A stretch of 64,000 nucleotides of DNA from Lactobacillus sp. ESL0785 (GTDB lineage Bacteria; Bacillota; Bacilli; Lactobacillales; Lactobacillaceae), in NCBI RefSeq assembly GCF_029395455.1, contig NZ_CP113916.1, positions 434,001 to 498,000 of the forward strand, written 5' to 3'. Below are positions 1 through 8,870 of this stretch, one piece after another; within the stretch, counting starts at the first letter, position 1, and the number at the start of each line of letters is the position of its first letter. The notes under the pieces were generated by a model, which was not told the DNA's origin, ran no database searches, and saw only the letters and a list, made by a program, of their open reading frames with translations. Both the position numbers and the translations under genes were made by a program.

Positions 1-1
1 T

Positions 2-79
2 AAATCAGCAGAAGTTAATGATCCAAAATTTTATCCAGATCGATTACCATTTGAAAAAATTTATAAATTAGTTAAGTAA
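2..79 (+). CDS. 3' end of an unidentified gene (partial)
   Basis: An open frame enters from the left edge and ends at TAA 77-79, leaving 25 C-terminal residues that finish FEKIYKLVK. The fragment is too short to assign to a family. No hairpin terminator is obvious between it and the next gene. It may be only a chance frame, but its codon use resembles the neighbouring genes. Confidence 0.5.
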   Translation, partial: KSAEVNDPKFYPDRLPFEKIYKLVK

Positions 80-165
80 AATCTAGTTTTTGATGAAGAA
101 AAAATGCTATTAATGCTAAAATATAAGTTATAAGATTTAATTTTTAACAAAAGGTGATCATAATT

Positions 166-1509
166 TTGAGTACAGCCCAAATACTTACTTACTTAATAGC
201 GACTTTAGTAATTTTTATCTTTGCTGCATTCTTTGTAGCGGCTGAGTTTGCGTTAGTGCAGACTAGATCAAGCCAGCTAGAAGATATGTTAGCTAATAAT
301 AATGGCAACCGCCGCAAGGTGAAGCGTGCACTGCACATGGTGCATAATTTAAATGAATATTTATCAACTACCCAAGTAGGTACGACACTTGTTGGTGTCA
401 TTTTGGGTTGGTTTTCAGCAGATACATTTGCAGCTCTTTTTGCTAATTTACTTAATCTAACTAATCTGAACCATTCACTTATTCGTTCAATTAGCGCGTT
501 ACTAGGAGTGATTTTGTTAACTTACTTGGAAGTAGTAGTAACTGAAATTGTACCTAAGAATATTGCAATCGATATGCCTGTTAAAATGCTGCTGGAATTA
601 GTAACACCATTACAATGTTTTCACACACTTGTTTATCCTTTTGTTTGGTTGCTTAATACTAGTTCTAATGGCTTGTTGAAAATTTTAGGCTTTGAACCTG
701 CTGATGAAGAAAATCAGGTTTATTCACAATCCGAAATTATTAAGTTATCACGTAAGGCAGTTCATGGTGGCTCACTTGATAAGAATGACTTAACTTATAT
801 GAAGCGGGCATTTGAATTAAATGATAAGGTTGCCAAAGATATTATGACTGATCGTACGCGATTGATTGTGATTAATTCGACTGATACAATTGCGCAAGCA
901 TTGAAAACATACCTTAAAGAAGGCGCGAGCAGATTACCAGTTGTGCGTAACAATAATAAAGATGACATTGTTGGTTATGTTTATGCTTTTGATGTTGTGC
1001 AGCAGAGTCGCATTGATGCTCAGGTAGCCGTTACTCGGATCATTCGGACAATGATTACAGTTCCGGAATCAATGCCAATTCAAGATATTCTGCATTTAAT
1101 GATCAAAAAGCATACACCAATTGTACTCGTAGTAGATGAGTATGGTGGAACAAGCGGTATCGTCACAGATAAGGACATTTATGAAGAATTGTTCGGTACT
1201 GTTAAGGATGAAATTGATGATGTATCCGATGATTACATTATCAAAGATAAAGAAGGTAAAATTCATGTGTCTGGCAAGACTACCTTATATGACTTTGAAC
1301 GTTATTTCAGAAGTGATTTAAAGAGCTTTCAAAATAGTGATATCATAACAATTGGTGGTTATATGATGGAGCATTATCCAGATCTTAAAAAGGATGAAGC
1401 AGTTGAATTTGGTGGCTTTGAATTTAAACTTGACAGCATTGAACAGGGCTTTATGCGCTGGTTTATTGTGAAGCCATTGGCTAAGGATACCAAGCAAAAA
1501 TCTGAATAA
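166..1509 (+). CDS. CNNM/CBS-domain membrane protein (HlyC/CorC family)
   Basis: About 447 residues. The N-terminal 190 residues carry four hydrophobic stretches of the CNNM (DUF21) type, including an AAEFALV segment in the first helix. A CBS pair follows (roughly 215-335, with DIMTDRTRL and VVDEYGGTSGIVT), then a CorC_HlyC domain (about 350-435). Relatives are linked to Mg2+ or other cation transport or resistance; the old name hemolysin is misleading. I prefer TTG at 166 because AAGGTGAT (151-158) lies at Shine-Dalgarno distance from it; the in-frame GTG at 154 is inside that ribosome site. It is a single gene, convergent with hpt and sharing a terminator with it. The transported ion is not shown by the sequence. 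Confidence 0.9.
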   Translation: MSTAQILTYLIATLVIFIFAAFFVAAEFALVQTRSSQLEDMLANNNGNRRKVKRALHMVHNLNEYLSTTQVGTTLVGVILGWFSADTFAALFANLLNLTNLNHSLIRSISALLGVILLTYLEVVVTEIVPKNIAIDMPVKMLLELVTPLQCFHTLVYPFVWLLNTSSNGLLKILGFEPADEENQVYSQSEIIKLSRKAVHGGSLDKNDLTYMKRAFELNDKVAKDIMTDRTRLIVINSTDTIAQALKTYLKEGASRLPVVRNNNKDDIVGYVYAFDVVQQSRIDAQVAVTRIIRTMITVPESMPIQDILHLMIKKHTPIVLVVDEYGGTSGIVTDKDIYEELFGTVKDEIDDVSDDYIIKDKEGKIHVSGKTTLYDFERYFRSDLKSFQNSDIITIGGYMMEHYPDLKKDEAVEFGGFEFKLDSIEQGFMRWFIVKPLAKDTKQKSE

Positions 1510-1520
1510 TTTTGACTAAC

Positions 1521-1556
1521 AAAAAAAGACTGCTTATATGAAGTAGTCCTTTTTTA
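1521..1556. terminator. Bidirectional terminator between the CNNM gene and hpt
   Basis: An A-run, a stem GACTGCTT/AAGTAGTC with a G-U pair around a short loop, and a T-run. The A- and T-tracts on both sides let it serve both convergent genes. Confidence 0.85.
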
Positions 1557-1560
1557 TTGC

Positions 1561-2130
1561 TTATTTGTTGTTAACAATTTTAATGATTTCTGGTTTTAAA
1601 ACGCCAATGTAGCGGATATTGCGAAAAGCATTCATGAAATCAAGGCCGTAACCAACGACAAATTCATTACCAACTTTTGAACCGTAATATTCAATTTCAA
1701 CGTCAGTAGCTCTGTTAGCTTCTTTATTAAGCAAAACGCAACATTTAACGCTCTTAGCACCACGCTTTTTAAGTAAATCCTTCATGTATTGGAGAGTTAA
1801 ACCGGTATCAACAATATCTTCAACGATTAAAACATCACGATCTTTAACATCAGTAGTTAAATCTGAGACAAGCTCAACTTTACCTGAAGATGAGAATCCT
1901 TCGCCATAGCTGGAAACGTCCATAAAGTCTAATTCTTCTTCAACATCCATCTCACGAACTAAATCAGTTAAAAAGAAAATCGCACCCTTAAGAGCACCAA
2001 CCACTAGTGGCTTTTTTCCGGCATAATCTTCGGTCAGCTGCTTACCTAAGCGGACACACATTTGATGAATATCATCCTCAGTAAATAATTTATGATCAAT
2101 AATTCTATTAATATTGTCGTTTTTTGGCAT
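1561..2130 (-). CDS. hpt: Hypoxanthine-guanine phosphoribosyltransferase
   Basis: A 189-residue cytosolic purine-salvage enzyme that converts hypoxanthine or guanine plus PRPP to IMP or GMP. The PRPP-binding loop VEDIVDTGLT lies at residues 103-112 with the E-D acidic pair, and the FVVGYGLDF segment near the C-terminus is typical of bacterial HPRT. Length is normal for the family. It is transcribed alone on the minus strand, with an AAGGAT-like ribosome site just upstream. It complements the nucleoside salvage genes found later in the window. Confidence 0.97.
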   Translation of the reverse strand: MPKNDNINRIIDHKLFTEDDIHQMCVRLGKQLTEDYAGKKPLVVGALKGAIFFLTDLVREMDVEEELDFMDVSSYGEGFSSSGKVELVSDLTTDVKDRDVLIVEDIVDTGLTLQYMKDLLKKRGAKSVKCCVLLNKEANRATDVEIEYYGSKVGNEFVVGYGLDFMNAFRNIRYIGVLKPEIIKIVNNK

Positions 2131-2369
2131 TTATCTATCCTTCACTTCAACTAATTCAAGATTCCTAATACGTTTGATTATATCATTTTTTAGATGAAAA
2201 AGAAGGATGATTAGCACTTTTTAAGGGGGTTAAGGACTAAGACAATATTAAACTTCTGTAAAAATTAAAATTTATCGTTTTATCTGAAAAAATGATTAAA
2301 TTGATTAAGGCACGCGTAAGAATCTTTGTTACAATGAAAGTAAATATTTTTAAGTGAAAGGCTAAGCAA

Positions 2370-3452
2370 ATGAAAAAAGAACAAGAAATAAAGATGTTAA
2401 AGGCATTTTCGGATGCTAACTCAACTTCTGGCTTTGAAGAAGAATTTGTCAAATTGTTTACTAAGACAGTTAAAGATATTGCTGATGTTAAGGTCGACGG
2501 GATGTTGAATGTGTATGCAGCCAAAAAAGAGAATCAGGCTAATAAGCCCGTCATTCAACTTGATGCCCACTCTGATTCGGTTGGTTTTATTACGCAGGCA
2601 GTGCGACCGAGTGGTATGTTAAAGTTTGTGCCCCTTGGCGGCTGGGTGAAGTACAATATTCCAGCTTTGCGAGTTAAAGTGAGAAATCGTGATGGTGAGT
2701 ATATTCCAGGTGTGGTTGCAACTAAGCCACCGCATTTTATGACTCAAGAAGAACGGAACAATGTACCTGAAGTTGCTGAAATGTCAATTGATGTTGGTTC
2801 AAGTTCTCGTGCAGAAACGATTAATGATTATAAAATCGATACTGGTTGTCCTATTTTTGTTGATGTTAAGTGTGAATATCATGAAAAGTCTGGTTTGTTT
2901 TTTGGTAAAGACTTTGATGACCGTTTTGGTGCAGCAGCAATGGCTGATGTCTTGGATAATTTAAAAGGTGAAGAGACTCCATTTAATGTTGTTGCGGCCC
3001 TGTCTAGTCAAGAAGAAGTTGGTCTGCGTGGTGCTTATGTGACAGCAAAAACAATTAAACCAGATGTTGGCATTGTGCTGGAATCATGTCCAGCAGATGA
3101 CACTTTTACACCTGATTGGTTATCGCAAACAGCTCTGAAGCATGGTCCAATGATCCGTGACATGGATACTTCGTTTTTGCCTAATCCTAAGTTTGAACAA
3201 TATGCTTGTGATCAGGCTGATAAAAATCATATTGCCTATACTCGTTCAGTTCGAACTGGTGGGGGTCAAGATGGCGCCGCAATTTATTATGAAAATGGGG
3301 CACCAACGATTGTAATTGGCATTCCAGTTCGTTATGAGCATTCGCCATATTGCTTTACTGCTTACCAAGATTTTAAGGCGGCAGTTGATTTAACAGTGGC
3401 AATTATTCGTGATTTAACTAAGGAAAAATTAGCCAGTTTTAGTCAATTTTAA
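2370..3452 (+). CDS. M42 family metallo-aminopeptidase (FrvX/PepA-type)
   Basis: A 360-residue cytosolic, probably oligomeric, metal aminopeptidase that would trim peptides. Family metal-site motifs appear in order: DAHSDSVGF (His and Asp ligands near 67-69), FGKDFDDRFG (bridging Asp), SQEEVGLRGA (catalytic Glu pair), the VLES stretch and RYEHSP (last His ligand). The first motif has Ser where most M42 members have Glu (HMDEVGF); the ligands are kept. The ATG at 2370 follows GAAAGG at a normal distance. It stands alone, 250 bases downstream of the divergent hpt start. Glutamyl aminopeptidase is a common label, but specificity cannot be read here. Confidence 0.92.
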   Translation: MKKEQEIKMLKAFSDANSTSGFEEEFVKLFTKTVKDIADVKVDGMLNVYAAKKENQANKPVIQLDAHSDSVGFITQAVRPSGMLKFVPLGGWVKYNIPALRVKVRNRDGEYIPGVVATKPPHFMTQEERNNVPEVAEMSIDVGSSSRAETINDYKIDTGCPIFVDVKCEYHEKSGLFFGKDFDDRFGAAAMADVLDNLKGEETPFNVVAALSSQEEVGLRGAYVTAKTIKPDVGIVLESCPADDTFTPDWLSQTALKHGPMIRDMDTSFLPNPKFEQYACDQADKNHIAYTRSVRTGGGQDGAAIYYENGAPTIVIGIPVRYEHSPYCFTAYQDFKAAVDLTVAIIRDLTKEKLASFSQF

Positions 3453-3466
3453 AAATAATTTTTTAG

Positions 3467-3494
3467 TTGCAAAATATTAATAAACGAGTAAAAT
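3467..3494 (+). promoter_or_regulatory. Promoter of the MFS gene
   Basis: TTGCAA (3467-3472), 16-base spacer, TAAAAT (3489-3494). A short inverted repeat AAGCG/CGCTT (3515-3519 and 3528-3532) lies between it and the start codon and could be an operator. Confidence 0.55.
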
Positions 3495-3550
3495 AAACTT
3501 TCAAAGAAATAATTAAGCGACAGAGAGCGCTTGTTTCGGAGGAATTAAAG

Positions 3551-4774
3551 ATGAATATAATTAATGAGTACAGTCATGGCCTAACTAAGGAACAGAAGTG
3601 GACAATTGCGTCAACTTCGTCTGGTTTTATGTTGGAGAACATGGATGTACTTTTTTTATCGTTTGCGATGAGCTCAATTATTAGCGACCTACATTTGTCT
3701 GGTGGTGCTGCTGGGCTAATTTCATCAGTTACTAATTTGGGGATGCTAGTTGGCGGTATTGTATTTGGTATTTTGGGCGATAAAATTGGTCGGGTAAAGA
3801 CCTTTAGTCATACTGTAATTATTTTTGCCGTAGCAACAGCTTGTATGGCATTTGCGAATAATCTTTACTTAATTTATGGCTTGCGGTTTTTGGCTGGAAT
3901 TGGTGCTGGTGGCGAGTATGGTGTAGGAATAGCTTTAATTGCTGAAGCCTTTCCTAAAAATCAGATTGGGGAAATGACTTCAATTGCAGCCGTTGGTGGC
4001 CAAGTTGGTGCCATTTTTGCCGCTTTAATTGCAGCTTGGATTATTCCAACTGCAGGTTGGCACATGTTATTTTTAGTGGGAATTGTACCAGTTGTTTTAA
4101 TTATCTTTGTGAGAAGACATTTACATGAGAGTAAGCAGTTTTTAACAGTTAAAGCAGAAGAAAAGGGCTCATTATTAGTTAATGTTGCGCAAAAAATGTT
4201 TGCTTCTGCTCGACTTGCTTGGCAAAGTATCGGATTAATGATCATGATGACTGTGCAAATTGCTGGATATTTTGGCTTAATGAATTGGTTGCCAACGATT
4301 GTACAGAAGCAGTTACACTTAAATGTGGCTAATTCAAGTTTGTGGATGATTGCAACAATTGTGGGAATGAGTATTGGCATGATGACTTTTGGAACGATTT
4401 TTGATCATTTTGGTCCGCGACGCGCATTTGCAATTTTTTTAATTGGGTCTGCAGTCATGGTATACACTTTGAGTTTAGCGAATAGCTTACTCAGCTTGTT
4501 ATTAATTGGGGCAGTGGTCGGTTTCTTTTCTAACGGGATGTTTGGCGGCTATGGCGCGGTTATCAGTAGGTTATACCCAACAGAAATTCGTTCAAGTGCT
4601 AACAACATTATTGTTAATATTGGCCGAGCAATTGGTGGTTTTTCTTCGGTAATTATTGGCATTTTAATGGATCACTACAACTTAACGGTAGTGATGGGCT
4701 TTTTGTCTAGTCTGTATGTCATTAGTTTGCTAATTATGTTTAGCTTGCCCGGATTAAAGAACTTAGCAGATTAG
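3551..4774 (+). CDS. MFS transporter
   Basis: A 407-residue, twelve-helix major facilitator protein. The loop 2-3 signature appears as GILGDKIGRVKTF (near residue 75). A GAGGEYGVG segment in helix 4 and a related motif after the central loop (FGTIFDHFGPRRAF) resemble the sialate/aromatic-acid/sugar-type MFS families (NanT/AAHS-like) more than drug exporters. It probably imports a small organic acid or sugar with H+. A strong GGAGGAATT ribosome site precedes ATG 3551. It is monocistronic, with its own promoter and terminator. The substrate is unknown. Confidence 0.88.
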   Translation: MNIINEYSHGLTKEQKWTIASTSSGFMLENMDVLFLSFAMSSIISDLHLSGGAAGLISSVTNLGMLVGGIVFGILGDKIGRVKTFSHTVIIFAVATACMAFANNLYLIYGLRFLAGIGAGGEYGVGIALIAEAFPKNQIGEMTSIAAVGGQVGAIFAALIAAWIIPTAGWHMLFLVGIVPVVLIIFVRRHLHESKQFLTVKAEEKGSLLVNVAQKMFASARLAWQSIGLMIMMTVQIAGYFGLMNWLPTIVQKQLHLNVANSSLWMIATIVGMSIGMMTFGTIFDHFGPRRAFAIFLIGSAVMVYTLSLANSLLSLLLIGAVVGFFSNGMFGGYGAVISRLYPTEIRSSANNIIVNIGRAIGGFSSVIIGILMDHYNLTVVMGFLSSLYVISLLIMFSLPGLKNLAD

Positions 4775-4796
4775 TGTAGTTTGATTTTAATAACAT

Positions 4797-4836
4797 AAAA
4801 GTTCATAGTTGCGTAGTTGCAGCCGTGAACTTTTTT
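4797..4836 (+). terminator. Terminator after the MFS gene
   Basis: AAAAGTTCA pairs with TGAACTTTT around a loop of about 20 bases, followed by a T-run. Confidence 0.8.
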
Positions 4837-4902
4837 AAGTTATAATTAAAAAATCTCGAAAGATTATTACAAATTTTACAGAAAAATATGGTAACATTGT
4901 TT

Positions 4903-4936
4903 CAGATATAATACAATTTATCTGTAAGCGATTACT
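4903..4936 (+). promoter_or_regulatory. Control region of the cell-wall sugar operon: -10 box, inverted repeat and cre
   Basis: A TATAAT -10 box (4907-4912) lies inside an inverted repeat with arms CAGATA (4903-4908) and TATCTG (4919-4924). Immediately downstream TGTAAGCGATTACT (4923-4936) matches the CcpA cre consensus at 13 of 14 positions. A cre just after the transcription start would block initiation or elongation when preferred sugars are present. No clear -35 box is seen. Confidence 0.65.
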
Positions 4937-4957
4937 AAGAAAATTATCGAGATAATA

Positions 4958-5800
4958 ATGATGACAAATATACATAATCGAATTGAAACCAAGAGTCAAG
5001 TTATAACTGACATGTTTTATTCATCTAAATTAAATTTGGATTGGAATTATGATGTTTACTTGCCGGCAGGCTATGACAAAAATAATCCTGGCGGTTACCC
5101 TGTCTTGTATTTATTGCATGGCTTGGGTGGTAATCATCGTAATTTGTTAGAACGATTTGATTCCCAACAGATGCTAGATCAGCTGATTGCTGCAAGTGGT
5201 GTAAAGCTGATTGGCGTGTTTGTTGATGGCTTCAATTCTTTTTATATTAATGGCCAAGCTGGCGGGATGCAGATGGAAGCCGCAATTATGCAGGATTTGT
5301 GTTCGTTAATTGAACATAAATATCGGATAAAATCTGAAAAGGCAGCTCATATAATCGGTGGAATTTCGATGGGCGGTTATGGTGCTGCCCGATTAGCCTT
5401 AAAGTATCCTGATTATTGGAGTAAGGCGATATTACTGTCACCAGCTGTGTGGCGGGATTTACCTGAAGATAATCAATTTCGGCAGACTTTGCATGCTTGG
5501 CAGAATGAAGAAGAATCGTGGTCAACTAAGTTATATAACGCAACTTTTCCGACGGCTTATCTTAATTCGCAAAGTAAAGAAAGTAGTTTTTATGTAGAAA
5601 CAACGGCTAAAGATACAGTTGTTCCAGTTGCTGATGTTAGAGATTTTGTTCAAAAATTACGGCAAAATCAGGTTAAGGTTAAGTTCGTCGAAGATAATAT
5701 TGATGATCATAATTGGACTTATTGGGCTAAAGTAGCTCCTAAGGCTTATAGTTGGGTAATTGCGCAATTAAAAAATAATGGTGAAGCCAAGCATGATTGA
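4958..5800 (+). CDS. Alpha/beta-hydrolase esterase (esterase D / tributyrin esterase type)
   Basis: A 280-residue cytosolic serine esterase with no signal peptide or membrane helix. Motifs are the oxyanion segment LLHGLGGNH (52-60), the nucleophile elbow GISMGG (Ser137) and a C-terminal DDHNW with the likely catalytic His251; the acid is probably Asp219 or Asp226. Relatives hydrolyse short acyl esters and S-formylglutathione. It is first in the operon, and the next gene starts inside its last codons. In this setting it might remove O-acetyl groups from imported wall sugars, but that is only inference from context. The start may be ATG 4958 or 4961. Confidence 0.88.
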   Translation: MMTNIHNRIETKSQVITDMFYSSKLNLDWNYDVYLPAGYDKNNPGGYPVLYLLHGLGGNHRNLLERFDSQQMLDQLIAASGVKLIGVFVDGFNSFYINGQAGGMQMEAAIMQDLCSLIEHKYRIKSEKAAHIIGGISMGGYGAARLALKYPDYWSKAILLSPAVWRDLPEDNQFRQTLHAWQNEEESWSTKLYNATFPTAYLNSQSKESSFYVETTAKDTVVPVADVRDFVQKLRQNQVKVKFVEDNIDDHNWTYWAKVAPKAYSWVIAQLKNNGEAKHD

Positions 5801-7598
5801 ATTTATCGCACTTGAAAGTGAACCACACGGCTCTTTTCAACAGGATATTACTTATCCTCAAGCAGTACCAGCAGTGAACTTAACAACGGCGCTTCTTAAC
5901 TTGCAAATGCAAACTTTTCAGTCATATTTTGGCCAAGGAGTGCTTTATCTAAGATTGGCTGCAACGGCGACTAAAGATAAATTATTGATTAATGGTCAAC
6001 CGTTGGAACTTGCGGCTTTACCAGCTTTGGTTTGGGTAAAGGTTGATATTAGCAGCTATACAATTAACGGGGTTAATAAGTTGCAAGTTGGTTTAAATAC
6101 CGTTAACCAAAAGCTGCAGCTTAAAATTCCTTACCCAGTTTTAGTGGATCAGACAAAGCAATATCAGAAAAATAATGGCTTTAAGTTAATTGATACGTTA
6201 ATTGAAAATGAAATTGCAGCAGGCTTTCCGTCAGCACAATTAGTAGTTATTCATAATGGTGCAATTGTGAAGCAGAAGTCTTATGGACGGGTTAATCGCT
6301 ATTCGCAAACCGGTCAGATGTTGACAGCTGCACCTAGAGTAACTGATGGAACACTTTATGATATTGCTTCTAATACTAAGATGTGGGCTACTAATTTAGC
6401 TTTACAAAAATTAGTTTATGAGCAGCAACTAGATTTAAAAGCGAAGATTGCTAGTATTTTTCCTATCTTTAAGGATCAACCTGACGATCAGATTAAGGGT
6501 AAAAATGATTTGACTGTTCAAGACTTGTTGGAGCACCAGGCTGGATTTCCAGCTGACCCACAGTATTTTGATAATCATGATCCACTGGCTGCTAGGATTT
6601 ATACCCAAGATCGGAGTCAAATTTTAGCAAAGATTAGTGCGACACCATTAAGTTATCAGCCGGGTACAAAAACAATTTATTCTGATGTTGACTACATGCT
6701 TTTGGGATTAATTATTGAAAAAATTACTGGTCAACGTGAAGATGAATATGTTTTTAAGAATATCTATGAGCCATTAGGATTGCTGCATATTACTTTTAAT
6801 CCACTTGCACATGGCTTTAATCGTGAACAGATTGCAGCAACTGAACTTGACGGAAACACTTTTGCGGGTTGTAATTATTTTAATCATGTTCGAACGAATA
6901 CAATTCAAGGTGAGGTGCATGATTCTAAGGCTTATTACACAATGAAGGGTGTTAGTGGTCATGCTGGTCTGTTCAGTAATGCAGCTGATTTAGCAGTTTT
7001 AGCTCAAATGGTACTTAATTATGGTGGCTACGCGCGACAACAGTTCTTTGACTTGAATACTTTAGCTGAATTTGCTAAACCCAAATCTGCTGATCCAACT
7101 TTTGGCTTGGGTTGGCGGCGGCAGGCTGATGATGGTTATGCACGAATTTTTTCTAACCAGCCTGGATCTAATACAATTGGGCATACAGGTTGGACAGGCA
7201 CGGTGACATTAGTTGACTTTCAACGTGAAATAGCAATTATTTTGCTGACTAATAAGCGTAATTCGCCGATTATTAACCAGCAGACGAAGGATTTTGCTGG
7301 TAGCCATTATCTAGTGGGCAAGTACGGTGACCTAATTAGTTTAGTTTATGCGGCGCTAGATGAAGATAGTGTTGCAGCTAATGATCAAAAATTATGGGAT
7401 CTATTGCGATCAAAGTATATTCAGATCGTAATCCAGCCTGCAGCAGCTGTTCAAGCTGATAAGCAGGATTTAGCGGCTCTGTATCAAACTGTAATTGATC
7501 GTGCTCAGAGTAATCACGATATTTGTCAATTGCTTCAATCATCATTAGGAATAGAGATTAAGCAGTTTTTAGCTGAAGATTTAGGTGAAAAATCATGA
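5793..7598 (+). CDS. PBP4B-type serine hydrolase (E. coli YfeW-like beta-lactamase fold)
   Basis: About 601 residues. The central part (about 130-490) closely resembles the penicillin-binding protein 4B (YfeW) family from memory: SNTK (Ser193, Lys196) is the SxxK active site, YSD (296-298) the second motif and HTG (464-466) stands for KTG; long family blocks such as GVSGHAGLFS are kept. E. coli yfeW lies next to murQ-murP, and B. subtilis YbbE (AmiE) of the MurNAc operon is a related muropeptide enzyme. Here there is an extra N-terminal region of about 120 residues and no signal peptide, so it probably acts in the cytoplasm. ATG 5793 has GGTGAAG upstream and overlaps the esterase stop. A peptide or lactyl-amide/ester bond on an imported wall fragment is a likely target; this is not proven. 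Confidence 0.85.
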   Translation: MIEFIALESEPHGSFQQDITYPQAVPAVNLTTALLNLQMQTFQSYFGQGVLYLRLAATATKDKLLINGQPLELAALPALVWVKVDISSYTINGVNKLQVGLNTVNQKLQLKIPYPVLVDQTKQYQKNNGFKLIDTLIENEIAAGFPSAQLVVIHNGAIVKQKSYGRVNRYSQTGQMLTAAPRVTDGTLYDIASNTKMWATNLALQKLVYEQQLDLKAKIASIFPIFKDQPDDQIKGKNDLTVQDLLEHQAGFPADPQYFDNHDPLAARIYTQDRSQILAKISATPLSYQPGTKTIYSDVDYMLLGLIIEKITGQREDEYVFKNIYEPLGLLHITFNPLAHGFNREQIAATELDGNTFAGCNYFNHVRTNTIQGEVHDSKAYYTMKGVSGHAGLFSNAADLAVLAQMVLNYGGYARQQFFDLNTLAEFAKPKSADPTFGLGWRRQADDGYARIFSNQPGSNTIGHTGWTGTVTLVDFQREIAIILLTNKRNSPIINQQTKDFAGSHYLVGKYGDLISLVYAALDEDSVAANDQKLWDLLRSKYIQIVIQPAAAVQADKQDLAALYQTVIDRAQSNHDICQLLQSSLGIEIKQFLAEDLGEKS

Positions 7599-8464
7599 AA
7601 TATCGAATTGGTATTGATAGTGGCGGTACGCATATTGTTGCTAGCAGCTTCGATGAGCAGGGGCAATTACTAAAGCAGGTGACAGCTGGTCCGGGGAATA
7701 TTTTTTTGGATCAGACAGGAACAATTAGGCGTCTGCTGGAGGTAATTAATGAGTTAACGGCTGCATTGGGTAAGGCTGACTGCACACGAATTTTAATTGG
7801 CATTGCTGGTCTTGAAACTAATGGTAATGTGCACGAAGTAACTAGTGAACTACAGAAGCAGCTGCAGCTTAAAGTTGAATTAGTTAGTGATGCACAATTG
7901 GCATTAATTAACGGCTTGCACGGACAAGATGGCACTTTGGTAATTGCTGGAACAGGTTCAATTGTTTATGGCACTTGTCAGGGACAAAGTTACCGCTTCG
8001 GTGGTTGGGGCAACTTGCTGGATGATGCTGGCAGTGCTTATAAGATTGCGGCAGCTGCAACGCAAATAGCATTGCGACAATATGATCAGGGAAAAGAAAC
8101 AACTCTGGGAAGCTTGCTGTTGCAACTGACTAAAACAGCAACAATGCCGGCTTTAGTGAAAAAATATTATCAATTAAGTCGTGAAGAAATTGCTGCTTTT
8201 GCGAAAGAAATTGCAGTTTTGGCTGCAAGTGATCATTTGGCTGAACAGGTAATTACCCAACAGGCAGCAGCTTTGGCTGTAGAAGTTGTGGGCTTGTTAG
8301 AGCGTTATCCGCAGCCAATGCCGAAGCTGCTAGCTTTATCTGGTTCAGTTTTGACTAATAACCAGCAATTTAGAGTAACCTTGTTAAGACAAATTAAGCA
8401 GACTTATCCACAAATTCAAGCACATATTGTTACTGATAATAATAGTTGTGGTGTTTTATATTAA
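7595..8464 (+). CDS. BadF/BadG/BcrA/BcrD-type sugar kinase, probably N-acetylglucosamine/MurNAc kinase
   Basis: A 289-residue ASKHA-fold kinase. It has the phosphate-1 motif DSGGTH (8-13), Asp99 in a VSDAQ segment, the phosphate-2 motif AGTGS (118-122) and the GGWGNLLDDAGS block (136-147) characteristic of GlcNAc kinase and clostridial MurK relatives. It would phosphorylate a free amino sugar at O6 with ATP. Its start codon overlaps the preceding stop (ATGA), so translation is coupled. In the operon it would capture the unphosphorylated sugar released when a PTS-imported disaccharide is cleaved. GlcNAc versus MurNAc cannot be decided. Confidence 0.85.
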   Translation: MKYRIGIDSGGTHIVASSFDEQGQLLKQVTAGPGNIFLDQTGTIRRLLEVINELTAALGKADCTRILIGIAGLETNGNVHEVTSELQKQLQLKVELVSDAQLALINGLHGQDGTLVIAGTGSIVYGTCQGQSYRFGGWGNLLDDAGSAYKIAAAATQIALRQYDQGKETTLGSLLLQLTKTATMPALVKKYYQLSREEIAAFAKEIAVLAASDHLAEQVITQQAAALAVEVVGLLERYPQPMPKLLALSGSVLTNNQQFRVTLLRQIKQTYPQIQAHIVTDNNSCGVLY

Positions 8465-8500
8465 TAGCAAGTAGTAAAATTAAGAAAGAAGGTGATGCCA

Positions 8501-8830
8501 ATGGACGGAATTGAACAGGTTGCTTTTGAAATGATCAGCAATACTGGTGAAGCCAGATCGTTATTGATGAAGATTATTGATGATGCAGATAAAGGTAATT
8601 TTGATAATTATGAAGCTGATTTTAAGAAAGCTAATGACTGCTTGAAAACAGCACAGAAGGTGCATTTGAAGGTAATTAGCTCTGAAGCAGATCAGAAGAA
8701 ATTACCTTTTAGTATTCTATTAGTTCATGCCGAAGATCAAATGATGGCGGCAGAGTTGATTCGCGATTTAGCTCAATATATTGTTAATATTAATAAGCAA
8801 CTAGTTGAGCTAAAAGAAAAGGAAAAATAA
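8501..8830 (+). CDS. PTS lactose/cellobiose-family EIIA
   Basis: About 109 residues, all-helical cytosolic phosphocarrier. The phospho-accepting His is His76 in LLVHAEDQMM. The usual second His of the HxxDHLM motif (four residues later) is Gln80, unlike the EIIA at 16071, which keeps it. A GTG nine bases upstream lies inside the AAGAAGGTGAT ribosome site, so ATG 8501 is preferred. It lies directly between the amino-sugar kinase and EIIC and passes phosphate from HPr to the EIIB at 10206. Confidence 0.93.
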   Translation: MDGIEQVAFEMISNTGEARSLLMKIIDDADKGNFDNYEADFKKANDCLKTAQKVHLKVISSEADQKKLPFSILLVHAEDQMMAAELIRDLAQYIVNINKQLVELKEKEK

Positions 8831-8870
8831 TTATAAAAATTAATTGTATTCACTTATGAAGGAAGTACAT

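Noticed and set aside
154-165. GTG start at 154 for the CNNM protein
   Set aside because: The codon lies within the AAGGTGAT ribosome site that serves TTG 166.
3515-3532. AAGCG/CGCTT repeat as a cre site
   Set aside because: Arms are too far apart for the 14-base cre; at most an uncharacterised short repeat.
3961-4380. Open frame of 139 codons on the minus strand
   Set aside because: Antisense to the MFS gene, hydrophobic because it mirrors membrane codons, with no ribosome site.
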